Below are positions 52,148 through 60,137 of a stretch of DNA of 64,000 bases, one piece after another. The notes under the pieces were generated by a model. The model saw nothing but the letters and a program-made list of their open reading frames with translations, had not been told where the DNA came from and ran no database searches. The position numbers were made by a program, and so were the translations under genes. How positions within the stretch are numbered: the first letter of the stretch is position 1; each line of letters begins with the position of its first letter. This DNA is from Mobiluncus sp963511525 (GTDB lineage: Bacteria; Actinomycetota; Actinomycetes; Actinomycetales; Actinomycetaceae): assembly GCF_963511525.1 (NCBI RefSeq), contig NZ_CAUPIY010000005.1, positions 1 to 64,000 of the forward strand. The letters are read 5' to 3'.

Positions 52148-52714
52148 ATGGCCCGAGCGAAAACGAAAACGGAACTGCTGACAGCAACCACCTCCCAATG
52201 GGACGTGCTGCAATCATTGATTGACTCCATGCGGCCAGAGATAGAAAGCGTCGGCTTGTTTTTCGGCGCTGACTTCGACCGTCCTGAACCCCACTGGGGC
52301 AGGGACAAGAATCTGCGCGATGTCCTTGCCCATCTCTATGCGTGGCAAAAAATGCTGTTCGACTTCGTTGACGCCAATCAAAACGGGACTGCCCGGCCAT
52401 TCCTGCCCGCACCTCACACGTGGCGGACCACGCCATCCCTAAACATGGAAATCTGGGAGCACTACCAAGACACGTCACTGGGCGACATACAGGACATGCT
52501 GGGCTCGAGCCATTCCCAGATCATCGAGCTCATCGAAAGCTTCACCGATGAGGAGCTGTTCACTAAAAAGTACTTCCCGTGGACAGGAACCACCTCGTTG
52601 GGCTCCTACCTGGTCTCAGCAGCACCCAGCCACTACGACTGGGCCATCAAGAAACTGCGCACCCACCAGAAAGCCAACAAGGCAAGCCCGAAAGCCCCAA
52701 ACCAGACACCGTAA
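52148..52714 (+). CDS. ClbS/DfsB-family four-helix protein
   Basis: The 188-residue protein, from ATG 52148, has the DinB-like four-helix pattern of the ClbS/DfsB family: KTKTELLTATTSQWDVLQSL, WGRDKNLRDVLAHLYAWQKM, and a FPWTGTTSLGSYLVSAAPSHYDWAIKKL end. ClbS is the colibactin self-protection hydrolase that opens cyclopropane rings; for others the role is unknown. It is on the opposite strand to nearly all prophage genes and abuts the IS, so it is foreign cargo, possibly protecting the lysogen from genotoxins. Confidence 0.8.
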   Translation: MARAKTKTELLTATTSQWDVLQSLIDSMRPEIESVGLFFGADFDRPEPHWGRDKNLRDVLAHLYAWQKMLFDFVDANQNGTARPFLPAPHTWRTTPSLNMEIWEHYQDTSLGDIQDMLGSSHSQIIELIESFTDEELFTKKYFPWTGTTSLGSYLVSAAPSHYDWAIKKLRTHQKANKASPKAPNQTP

Positions 52715-52933
52715 AACGCACCAGCTCAAGACGGCGGGTCAATACCCGGTTTGATTCGTGGATTTTGTGCGCGGTTGGCCCCGCCCGCTGAGGAGCAGCC
52801 CAGCTGTGGAGATCCGCTCGCCCCCACCCCCTCGGCAAGCGCGCCACGTCGCCTCGTGCCGGGCGAACGGGGTCGAGGTTGGCACAGGTGAGGGTCGGCA
52901 GGGAGGCCGCGACAGGCGGGCACACAGCCCTTT

Positions 52934-53311
52934 TTAGTAGCTGTAGACCCGAGGGGCTTGCCGCCACCGGTCGCCATCGAGCGCGGACTGGCGCGAGTGG
53001 CACGGCTTGCACAGACTGCGCAGGTTCGACTCGTCGTGGGTGCCGCCGTGGTCGAGCGGGATCACGTGGTGGACCTCAGCCACGGGCGTGTACCGGCCAC
53101 GGGCCAGGCAGTCCTCGCACAACGGGTGGGCTTCGACGTAGGCCGCGCGGATCTTTCGCCACCGGTGGTCGTAGCGTCGGTTGATCTTCGGGTCGCGCTG
53201 GTAGGTCCGGTAGCGGGTGTCCTCGGCGCGGGCGTGCTCGGGGCAGAACCGCGTCTCGGTCAGCTCGGGGCAGCCGGGCTGGGAGCACGGGCGCTTGGGT
53301 TTGAAAGGCAT
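52934..53311 (-). CDS. HNH endonuclease
   Basis: The 125-residue protein has zinc Cys pairs (CSQPGC, CEDC, CKPC) and the HNH core EVHHVIPLDHGGTHDESNLRSLC. Such enzymes lie next to terminase genes in HK97-type phages and help the large terminase cut concatemers. Here it is parted from the small terminase by the IS and the ClbS-like gene. ATG 53311 was chosen; GTG 53320 is possible. Confidence 0.88.
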   Translation of the reverse strand: MPFKPKRPCSQPGCPELTETRFCPEHARAEDTRYRTYQRDPKINRRYDHRWRKIRAAYVEAHPLCEDCLARGRYTPVAEVHHVIPLDHGGTHDESNLRSLCKPCHSRQSALDGDRWRQAPRVYSY

Positions 53312-53342
53312 CCGTCTCACCGCCCCTTGTCGTTCATGGCAA

Positions 53343-53381
53343 CGACCCCCAGACGGACCGTGATGATTCGTCTGGGGGTCG
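53343..53381. other. 13-bp perfect hairpin upstream of the HNH gene
   Basis: CGACCCCCAGACG (53343-53355) pairs perfectly with 53369-53381 around a 13-base loop. It lies between the regulator gene and the HNH gene and may end the early or begin the late transcript. Confidence 0.55.
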
Positions 53382-53467
53382 GGACCTACTTTTCAACCAC
53401 TTACAGCATGCGACAGGCACACCCTGAAAGTCATCCCCTCTTTGCGACACTCATGCGCGCCAATGCT

Positions 53468-53932
53468 TCAGTCTCTGCCGAACAAGAGACGCGCGAAGCG
53501 GGCAAGGGCGCGCTGCTTCTTGGCGAAGGCAGTCTTGCGTTCGACGTAGAAGTGTTCGGCGACTTTGACGGCGGCGTCCTCGGCGGAGAGGTCGTCGAGG
53601 AAGAATACCTCGAGGACCAGCCGGTCATCGTCGCTGAGGCTTTCCCAGGCCGGGTTGAACCAATCCATGTAGGCCTGCGCTTTTTGGTTGCGGGCTTTGA
53701 GCGCGTCGAGGTTGTCGAGGATCGAGCAGACTCTCGCTTCACCGGCGTGCCGGTTGTTGCCCCGTGGCAGGCCGTCGAATCGGGGTGAGCCGATTGAGGT
53801 CAGTGAGGCTTTGAGCTCGTTGGCGTACCCGTCGCCTTGCTGGAGAATGACAGCTTGGGTTGCGTAGTCCTGGAGGACGCCGATGGCGGCTTTGCGGTAG
53901 TCGAAGTAGTCCCAGATGGGGTGGTCGTTCAT
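53468..53932 (-). CDS. phage sigma-like/ArpU-type late regulator
   Basis: The 154-residue protein is helical. The C-terminal part (ESLSDDDRLVLEVFFLDDLSAEDAAVKVAEHFYVERKTAF, split in two turns) resembles a sigma-70 region 4 HTH as in ArpU/DUF1492 phage regulators. It is the last gene of the early operon and sits just before packaging genes. It probably activates late genes. Its ATG overlaps the helicase stop. Confidence 0.65.
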   Translation of the reverse strand: MNDHPIWDYFDYRKAAIGVLQDYATQAVILQQGDGYANELKASLTSIGSPRFDGLPRGNNRHAGEARVCSILDNLDALKARNQKAQAYMDWFNPAWESLSDDDRLVLEVFFLDDLSAEDAAVKVAEHFYVERKTAFAKKQRALARFARLLFGRD

Positions 53933-55290
53933 GAGTGTGCCTGCTTTCCCAGAGTGTCGGCGACCGCATTGATCAACGCAGCCTGTGTCATGTCTTTGTT
54001 GTCCAGCGCGGCCAGTACCGCCTCATCGAGGGTGTGGTCTGCGGCCAGGTGGGTGATCGTCACCGGCTGGTCTTGTCCCTGGCGGTAGAGCCTTGCGTTG
54101 GTCTGTTGGTAGAGCTCCAAGGACCAGGTCAGGGAGAACCAGACCAGGAGGTTGCCGCCTTGCTGGAGGTTGAGCCCGTGTCCGGCTGAAGCCGGGTGGA
54201 TGAGCGCCAGCGGAATCTCGCGGGCGTTCCACGCTTTGATGTCGGTACTGGTTTTCAGCTCGCGGGCCCCAGGGAAGCGTTCGGTGATGCGCTCACGGTC
54301 GTGTTTGAACCAGTAGGCCACGAGCAGCGGCTGGCCGTTGGCCGCCTCCACGAGGTCTTCGAGCGCGTCGAGCTTGCGGTCGTGCACCACCACGGTGTTG
54401 CCGTCCTCGTCGTAGATCGCACCGGAGGCCAGCTGTAGCAGCTTGCCTGACAGTGCTGCGGCGTTCGCGGCATCGATGACCTGCCCGTCGAGGTCGAGCA
54501 CCATCTCATCTCGCAACCGCTCGTAGGCTTTGAGCTCCTTCGGTTCGAGGTCGACGAGCGTCGTGGTGACCGTCAGCTCGGGCAGGCGCAGGTAGTCGGT
54601 GGTGCGCATCGACAAGGTGATGTCGCTGATCGCCTCGTAGATCTCGTCCTCGGCACCGGGTGCGGGCTTGTAGGTGAAGATCTGCTGGCCGTTTCGCCGA
54701 TCGGGTACGAACCAGCGGTTGCGGTAGTGGGTGATGAACCTGCCGAGGCGCTGGCCCTCATCAAGGAGACGGAACTGCGCCCACAGGTCCATCAGCCCGT
54801 TGGCTGCTGGCGTGCCGGTCAGTCCCACGATCCGGGTGAGACGTGGCCGCACGGCGGCGAGTGCTTTGAACCGTTGCGCCCGGTGGTTCTTAAACGAGCT
54901 CAGCTCGTCGATGACGACCATGTCGAACGGCCAGGCTTTGCCGAGGTGGCGCACCAGCCAGGGCACGTTTTCGCGGTTGATGACGGTCACCATCGCCTCG
55001 GCGGCAAGCGCGTCCACCCGCTGGGCTTTCGACCCCACGGCTACGGCAATGGTGAGTCCTGCCAGGTGGTCCCATTTGGTGGCCTCGGCGGGCCAGGTAT
55101 CGCGGGCGACTCGCAGGGGTGCGACGATGAGGACGCGGCGGGCGTGGAAGGAGTCCAGCAGCAGGTTCCAGATTGCCGTCAAGGTGATCACCGTCTTGCC
55201 TAGCCCCATCCCGAGCAGGATCGCGGCCTGCGGGTGGTCTTCGATGAAGGCGGTGGCCAGTTGTTGGTAGTCATGCGGCTCGTAGCGCAT
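53929..55290 (-). CDS. SNF2-type DEAD-like helicase of the phage
   Basis: From ATG 55290 (AGGAGG 6 bases upstream) it has 453 residues. It has Walker A GMGLGKT (27-33), VIDELSSFKN (motif II), GLTGTPAANGLMD (motif III) and QTNARLYRQGQDQPV (motif VI). Compact SNF2 helicases like this accompany VRR-NUC nucleases in Gram-positive phages and probably work in recombination or replication restart. It overlaps the VRR-NUC gene at its start. Confidence 0.9.
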   Translation of the reverse strand: MRYEPHDYQQLATAFIEDHPQAAILLGMGLGKTVITLTAIWNLLLDSFHARRVLIVAPLRVARDTWPAEATKWDHLAGLTIAVAVGSKAQRVDALAAEAMVTVINRENVPWLVRHLGKAWPFDMVVIDELSSFKNHRAQRFKALAAVRPRLTRIVGLTGTPAANGLMDLWAQFRLLDEGQRLGRFITHYRNRWFVPDRRNGQQIFTYKPAPGAEDEIYEAISDITLSMRTTDYLRLPELTVTTTLVDLEPKELKAYERLRDEMVLDLDGQVIDAANAAALSGKLLQLASGAIYDEDGNTVVVHDRKLDALEDLVEAANGQPLLVAYWFKHDRERITERFPGARELKTSTDIKAWNAREIPLALIHPASAGHGLNLQQGGNLLVWFSLTWSLELYQQTNARLYRQGQDQPVTITHLAADHTLDEAVLAALDNKDMTQAALINAVADTLGKQAHS

Positions 55291-55549
55291 CAGCCACCTC
55301 CTGGATCGCGTCAATGTTGTCAACGACGACCGCATCAACGCCGTGATCCTTGAGCTGCTGGATGCGACGGCGTTGGATGGGGCGTGGGAGGCATCCGGGT
55401 GCTTTGAGTTCGACGAAGATGACGCGTCCGCGATGGATGCAGATGCGGTCTGGAACCCCTGCGGTGCCTGGGCTGGTGAATTTCCAGCACAGGCCACCAA
55501 TCGCCTCAACGGCTTTTTTCAAGTGTTGTTCGATTGCGTGCTCGTTCAT
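55271..55549 (-). CDS. VRR-NUC domain nuclease
   Basis: The 92-residue protein is a stand-alone VRR-NUC: GVPDRICIH (Asp34) and VELKAP (Glu47, Lys49) give the PD-(D/E)xK metal site. It cuts branched DNA such as Holliday junctions or flaps. It is coupled to the SNF2 helicase by a 20-base overlap. Confidence 0.9.
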   Translation of the reverse strand: MNEHAIEQHLKKAVEAIGGLCWKFTSPGTAGVPDRICIHRGRVIFVELKAPGCLPRPIQRRRIQQLKDHGVDAVVVDNIDAIQEVADALRAA

Positions 55550-55575
55550 GGTTCATGTCCTTGGTGTTTTGCCGA

Positions 55576-55673
55576 GGGTGCAACCTGGTGCAGGGTCGTT
55601 TTGGACTTTTCTATAGGGCTAGTTTTTATGCCCTATAGGAAACTCACATATGGGTCTGCACCAGGCTGCACCC
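55576..55673. repeat. nested inverted repeats between primase and VRR-NUC genes
   Basis: The outer arms (GGGTGCAACCTGGTGCAG at 55576-55593, complement at 55656-55673, one mismatch) enclose inner arms CTATAGGGC (55611-55619) and GCCCTATAG (55630-55638). The structure fills the only sizeable gap of the replication genes. It could be an origin, operator or terminator. Confidence 0.65.
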
Positions 55674-55680
55674 AGCGCTA

Positions 55681-57948
55681 TTACTGCTGGTCAAACTCGT
55701 TTTTCAGTTGGAGGCCAAAAACCCTGATCCCGGATTTCATCTTTTTGCGGACAAAGCCGTGGTGTTCTACGGTGGCGTTGAAATCGACCATGGGACGCGC
55801 CCACCCGGAGGTGGACATCGCCCACGCCCGGTAGGTCTGGTACAAGTCCCCGGCCCGTTCCGACAGCCCAGGGTCGAGGTCGCAGTGGGCGTCGAGGAAC
55901 TGGGCGAACCAGTTGTTCTCTTCCCGATACGCCGCTGATGCCTCCACCACTCGGGCCGGGGCCTTGAGGTGGTAGTTCTCGGCGTGGATGAGGTGCGCGC
56001 CCTCCATAACCCAGGCCAGGATCGCCCCGCCTGCCTGCGTATAGAGGTAGTCGGCATAGTTCTTGATGTCGGACGTGCCTTCGATCTTGGCTTCGAAGGG
56101 GATGACGATGAGCCTGCGCCAAATACCAGCATCCATCGCCCCCACCCTGGGCAGATGGTTGGTGTAGAGAATCAAGGTGTGCGAGGGGGTGAAGGCAAAC
56201 GGTGCCTTGTATTTCTTCTCCGCGTAGATCTGGTCGGTGGAGGCGAGCTGTTTGACCACGGAGGTGGACATGCGCACGCCTTCTTCGGACTCGGCGGAGA
56301 TGATGAGGCGTTTGCCTTTGGCCTCAGCCAGCTCAGGCTTGACGTTGCGCATCCCACCGATCGTGAGCACATCAGCACTCATGTTGCCCGCGTAGGTGCC
56401 CAGCACCCGGGCGATCGTGTTCCAGAACGTCGACTTGCCGTTGCGACCATCCCCATAGGCGATAACGAGGGCCTCGACGAAGACCTGCCCGATCGCAGCC
56501 AAGCCGACGATGCGCTGCACGTAGGCGATGAGCTCAGCATCGCCTTGGAAGAACACCTCGAGGGCTTCCTGCCACAGGTGCGCCCCGTCGGTGCCCGGGT
56601 CGAGGCTGGTCTGCTTGGTCACCAGATCCGCCGGATCATGGTCACGGCGCGATGCGGCTCCGTGGCGCAGATCGTAGGTGCCTGATGGGGTGTTGAGCAG
56701 ATACGGGTCTGCATCGAGCTGCTCAGGAGTGGTCAGCAGCATGGGGCGGGCTTCTTTCAGGCAGTTGGTGATCCCGCGCGATTCGCGGCGCTTGAGCGCG
56801 TAGGCCACATAGGTTTTCGCGTCCTCGAACGCGGCGAACGCCTCCTGTTGGGCGGCGTTGAACATGGCCTGGGCTTTCGCCTTCGACATCGACGCCAACA
56901 ACATGGCAGCCCCCGTGGCGGCGAGCTGGTCTTTGGCGTCTTCGAGCAGCTCGTGGGCCTCGGCCAGTTGGCGTTCGGTGAGCTCCTGGGCGACGGCTTG
57001 GGCTGCGGGTGCGGATTCGTACCAGACACCGTCGTAATAGACGAGCCAGTCGGTGGCCTCCGAGTAGCGCAGCGAATCCGGGTACGCCTTGGCCAGGGCG
57101 TGGGCCTGGCCGACGTCGCTGTAATCGGCGGGGCGTACCGAATCCAGGCTCGCCTCAAAATCCGATGGTGGCACATACCCGGGCTGGTTCTCGACCGTCT
57201 TGGCGAACCGGGTGGCCGACCGCCAGATCGACTCCACCTCCGCCTCGGGCAGCGGCGGGTTGCAGCGAGCAGCCTTGCGGTCAAACAAGTCGCGTGCCTC
57301 ATCGGTCGTGCCGAGGCGAATCAGCAGCCTGCCAGCAAACCTCGACAAGGTCGCATTACGCGAACCCTCCTCGATCGCCTTGGTGCCCTCATCCCACTGG
57401 GCGAACACGTCCTCCTCCACCGTGTCGGCAAGCCAGGTGTCGATGGTGCGCTCACCCTCGACCACGGTGATATTCGGATTAGTGTGGCCGTAGATGAAAC
57501 GGCCAGCGTCGATCGCGTTAGGGTCGAAGAACTCGAACCGGGCGGCGAGCTGCTTCTTGAGCGCCGCGTAGGCCTCAGCATCAGTTACGGGGTCTATCGG
57601 GAAGTAGACGTGGAAGCGGGGTCTTGCCGACTGGGCTCCTTTCGCCCGCTGGTGGTTGCGGGAGGTGGCGGTCATCAACGCCACACCCTCCAGCCTCTTA
57701 ATCAGCGATTCCGGGGTGACCCATTCGGCCTGCTCCTCGGTGTGGGAGTTGTCGACGTCCATGACCAGGCAGTTCGAGGTCACGAAACTGCCAGCCGACC
57801 GCCTGCCACCCACGTACTCGGCAACCACATGATCCAACCTGGCGACCGCCTCCAGGTCGGCTGCCGTGGTCACGGTGTGCGGGTTCGGGTAGTGTGCGTT
57901 GTTTTGCTGGCCTGCCACCTGCGCGGTGAACATCGTCATCGCCTTCAT
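55681..57948 (-). CDS. D5-like phage primase-helicase
   Basis: Starting at ATG 57948 (AGGAGG 7 bases upstream) the protein has 755 residues. The N-terminal third looks like a primase-polymerase/primase domain (MDVDNSHTEEQ, FHVYFPIDPVTD). The C-terminal half is a D5-type SF3 helicase with Walker A AYGDGRNGKST (about 497-507) and LILYTNHLPRV. It unwinds and primes phage DNA. Codons upstream to 58200 belong to the next gene's frame and are not used. Confidence 0.88.
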   Translation of the reverse strand: MKAMTMFTAQVAGQQNNAHYPNPHTVTTAADLEAVARLDHVVAEYVGGRRSAGSFVTSNCLVMDVDNSHTEEQAEWVTPESLIKRLEGVALMTATSRNHQRAKGAQSARPRFHVYFPIDPVTDAEAYAALKKQLAARFEFFDPNAIDAGRFIYGHTNPNITVVEGERTIDTWLADTVEEDVFAQWDEGTKAIEEGSRNATLSRFAGRLLIRLGTTDEARDLFDRKAARCNPPLPEAEVESIWRSATRFAKTVENQPGYVPPSDFEASLDSVRPADYSDVGQAHALAKAYPDSLRYSEATDWLVYYDGVWYESAPAAQAVAQELTERQLAEAHELLEDAKDQLAATGAAMLLASMSKAKAQAMFNAAQQEAFAAFEDAKTYVAYALKRRESRGITNCLKEARPMLLTTPEQLDADPYLLNTPSGTYDLRHGAASRRDHDPADLVTKQTSLDPGTDGAHLWQEALEVFFQGDAELIAYVQRIVGLAAIGQVFVEALVIAYGDGRNGKSTFWNTIARVLGTYAGNMSADVLTIGGMRNVKPELAEAKGKRLIISAESEEGVRMSTSVVKQLASTDQIYAEKKYKAPFAFTPSHTLILYTNHLPRVGAMDAGIWRRLIVIPFEAKIEGTSDIKNYADYLYTQAGGAILAWVMEGAHLIHAENYHLKAPARVVEASAAYREENNWFAQFLDAHCDLDPGLSERAGDLYQTYRAWAMSTSGWARPMVDFNATVEHHGFVRKKMKSGIRVFGLQLKNEFDQQ

Positions 57949-58388
57949 AGGGTGACCTCCTGAAAGTCGGCGTCGAGATAGGTGATCGGCAGTTCGAGGT
58001 GGTGGGCCCATTCGATCTCGGCGCGCATCCCGGTCGAGACACGGGCCGTGTAGACCCAGATCGCCTCGCACTTGCTCAGAAGAATTCGGTTGAAAAACAT
58101 CGCCAACTCGCGCTCGCTCGCGTCGGTGTCGTCCATGAATTGCGGAAACAACAGGTGCGGCGCGAGCGGGATCTTGTGCCGTGACACCGCGTGAGCACAC
58201 AACGCGCGAGCCAGCTCCACGTTGTTCTCGATGTCACCGGAGTACGGGGAGCAGATGTAGACCAAGGGCCGGTAGCCGTACTCGGCGCGTTGGAGATTCT
58301 TCAGCGCCTTGTATGAGGTGGGGTCTGAGTAGCCCTCCGTGTTGTGGGGCGAGAAACCCAGGTCGGCGGTGAGAGCAGTCGTCGTCAT
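57945..58388 (-). CDS. DUF4406/deoxyribosyltransferase-like protein
   Basis: The 147-residue protein has PLVYICSPYSGDIENNVELA (about 41-60) and GMRAEIEWAHHLELPITYLD near the end. This is the Rossmann pattern of DUF4406 and nucleoside 2-deoxyribosyltransferase-like proteins. It may act on nucleotides or act as a small-molecule sensor. It is coupled to both neighbours by ATGA overlaps. Confidence 0.75.
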   Translation of the reverse strand: MTTTALTADLGFSPHNTEGYSDPTSYKALKNLQRAEYGYRPLVYICSPYSGDIENNVELARALCAHAVSRHKIPLAPHLLFPQFMDDTDASERELAMFFNRILLSKCEAIWVYTARVSTGMRAEIEWAHHLELPITYLDADFQEVTL

Positions 58389-59152
58389 GCCGCACCGCCG
58401 TCCTGCTCGATGGCCGGCAGCAGGCCGAACTGGTTCTTCAGCAGGTCGTAGACGAACAAGCGGCCCTTTTGGGTCCAGTACATGTGAGTGCGGGTCTTGC
58501 CTTCGTCGTACTCGTGGGTCTTGGACTGCGTGTAGCCCTGCTCGGCGAACCGGGCGTAGAGGAACCAGCGGCCGGACTGCCTGAACTGCACCCCGGCGTC
58601 GTGCAGCAGCAAGTTCAGCTTCTTGGCTGACAGGCCGTAGTCCTTGGCGATCTCGGTGATGGTCAGTAGCGAGTCCGACTGGAGCACGACGTCGTAGTAG
58701 GAGACCTTCGGGGCGGCCTCGAGCAGGGCTTGCTCGGCGGCCAGCCGCTTGGCCCGCTCGGAGCGAAGCTGGATGATGGCGTGCTCGAGGAACTCGTCGT
58801 TGTCCAAGAGCTCGTCGATGGCGTAGACGCCGTGGCGGCGGATGGTGGGCAGGACCTCGTCGACAACCCAGGCTTCGAAGTCTTGGGCTGCGGGGAGCTT
58901 GGAGGAGAAGATGAGCCGGTAGAGGTCACCTTCGGTGATGAACCTGGCTTCTTGAGTGCGACCGAGCGCATCCGTGATGGGGTGGTGAAACGCCACCCCA
59001 CGTCCATGCTGCTTGATGGCGTTAACTGGATCTTTGTACCCCAAGGCGGTGGCCACATCGCGGCCACAGAAATACACCTTGTCCTCATGCTCGACAGTTC
59101 GGATCGTTCCAAAGGCATCGTTGGTGAATACCTGAAGATCTCTCGTAGCCAT
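58385..59152 (-). CDS. phage antirepressor (BRO-N + KilAC)
   Basis: The 255-residue protein has a BRO-N domain (VYFCGRDVATALGYKDPVNA, ITEGDLYRLIFSSKLPAAQDFEAWV split over about 25-105). A KilAC domain follows (VSYYDVVLQSDSLLTITEIAKDYG, about 150-250). It interferes with a repressor to switch to lytic growth. A good AAGGAG lies before ATG 59152. A forward cargo gene starts 164 bases upstream, so the intergenic region carries divergent promoters. Confidence 0.88.
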   Translation of the reverse strand: MATRDLQVFTNDAFGTIRTVEHEDKVYFCGRDVATALGYKDPVNAIKQHGRGVAFHHPITDALGRTQEARFITEGDLYRLIFSSKLPAAQDFEAWVVDEVLPTIRRHGVYAIDELLDNDEFLEHAIIQLRSERAKRLAAEQALLEAAPKVSYYDVVLQSDSLLTITEIAKDYGLSAKKLNLLLHDAGVQFRQSGRWFLYARFAEQGYTQSKTHEYDEGKTRTHMYWTQKGRLFVYDLLKNQFGLLPAIEQDGGAA

Positions 59153-59315
59153 GTCTGGCTCCTTCTAAGAGCCAGGATTGACGTGAATTCCAGCAAGCCA
59201 CGGGTGCGGCCGCGTCGGGCTCTCACGCATACGCCCCTGAGCGCGCAAGAATCCGGACACCCGGGTCTTGCTGAAATACTCAGGCCACTCGCTCACATGA
59301 GAAGCTGGAGCGGTG

Positions 59316-60137
59316 ATGCAGTCCGATTCTTTCTCCCAACGCTCGACTATCCGCAGTATTGCGAATGTCCTGGCAAGTACCGATTTGCCGGGCCTAAGCG
59401 GAAGCCAAATCGACGAGCTTCTCCTCGACATTGGTGCGCCACCGCGTGTTGCCGGGAGTAAGCGAGAAGGACTGTTTGGCGCGCTTACGGAAGGAATGTC
59501 CGCAGCGCAAGCAGGTCAACTCACTCGTGAGTTCATAACGACTGCGATGAGCCCGGCACGGCATACCACCGATCGTCAGCGTTGGAATGATTTGCGCCGC
59601 TTGCTCAACAAGGTGCTGGCGACCGAAGGATGGCATATCGACGATGCTGGCGAGTTGACCCAACTCGCTGAGGCGGCACGCACATTCGATGATATCGAGC
59701 GTCTTACCAGCTCTCTCGTGGAGGAACTTCAGCGGCGCGGTACCCACGAACGCCTAATGGAGTATTGCAGCCAAGAACTGATCGCGGAGTCTCTGTTCCA
59801 CGCGATATCCGAGGCAGCCAAGTCGATCCCTGACCGCATCCGTATCCTTACTAGCTTGACCGACGATGGTCAGGAGTTGTTCGACGCAGCTTTGGGAACA
59901 AACAATTCTGCCCCTAAGCTCGTGATTAATAGCTTTTCCACGGAGTCGGAAAAATCAGAGCACAAGGGTTTTAAGAACCTGCTTATAGGGATCCACGGGC
60001 ACTATCGCAATCCCCGCGCTCACAAAACCCGACTAGGTAGTGAGGAAGGTAAACATGACTTCCTCGATGCCTTCAGCTTGTTCTCCTATGTCCATCGTCG
60101 CCTCGATTCCGCCCAGCGATATCAGTCCTTCATGTAG
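59316..60137 (+). CDS. TIGR02391-family (Ymh-like) cargo protein
   Basis: The 273-residue protein is on the strand opposite to its neighbours. The C-terminal half has the TIGR02391 pattern: LFHAISEAAKSIPDRIR, LTDDGQELFDAALG, KNLLIGIHGHYRNPRAH and the DAFSLFSYVHRRLDSA end. This family is frequent in prophages and defence islands and is suspected, but not known, to act in abortive infection or toxin-like systems. The last 16 bases overlap the convergent DNA polymerase gene. Codon use is AT-richer than in the phage genes around it, so it was gained separately. Confidence 0.75.
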   Translation: MQSDSFSQRSTIRSIANVLASTDLPGLSGSQIDELLLDIGAPPRVAGSKREGLFGALTEGMSAAQAGQLTREFITTAMSPARHTTDRQRWNDLRRLLNKVLATEGWHIDDAGELTQLAEAARTFDDIERLTSSLVEELQRRGTHERLMEYCSQELIAESLFHAISEAAKSIPDRIRILTSLTDDGQELFDAALGTNNSAPKLVINSFSTESEKSEHKGFKNLLIGIHGHYRNPRAHKTRLGSEEGKHDFLDAFSLFSYVHRRLDSAQRYQSFM

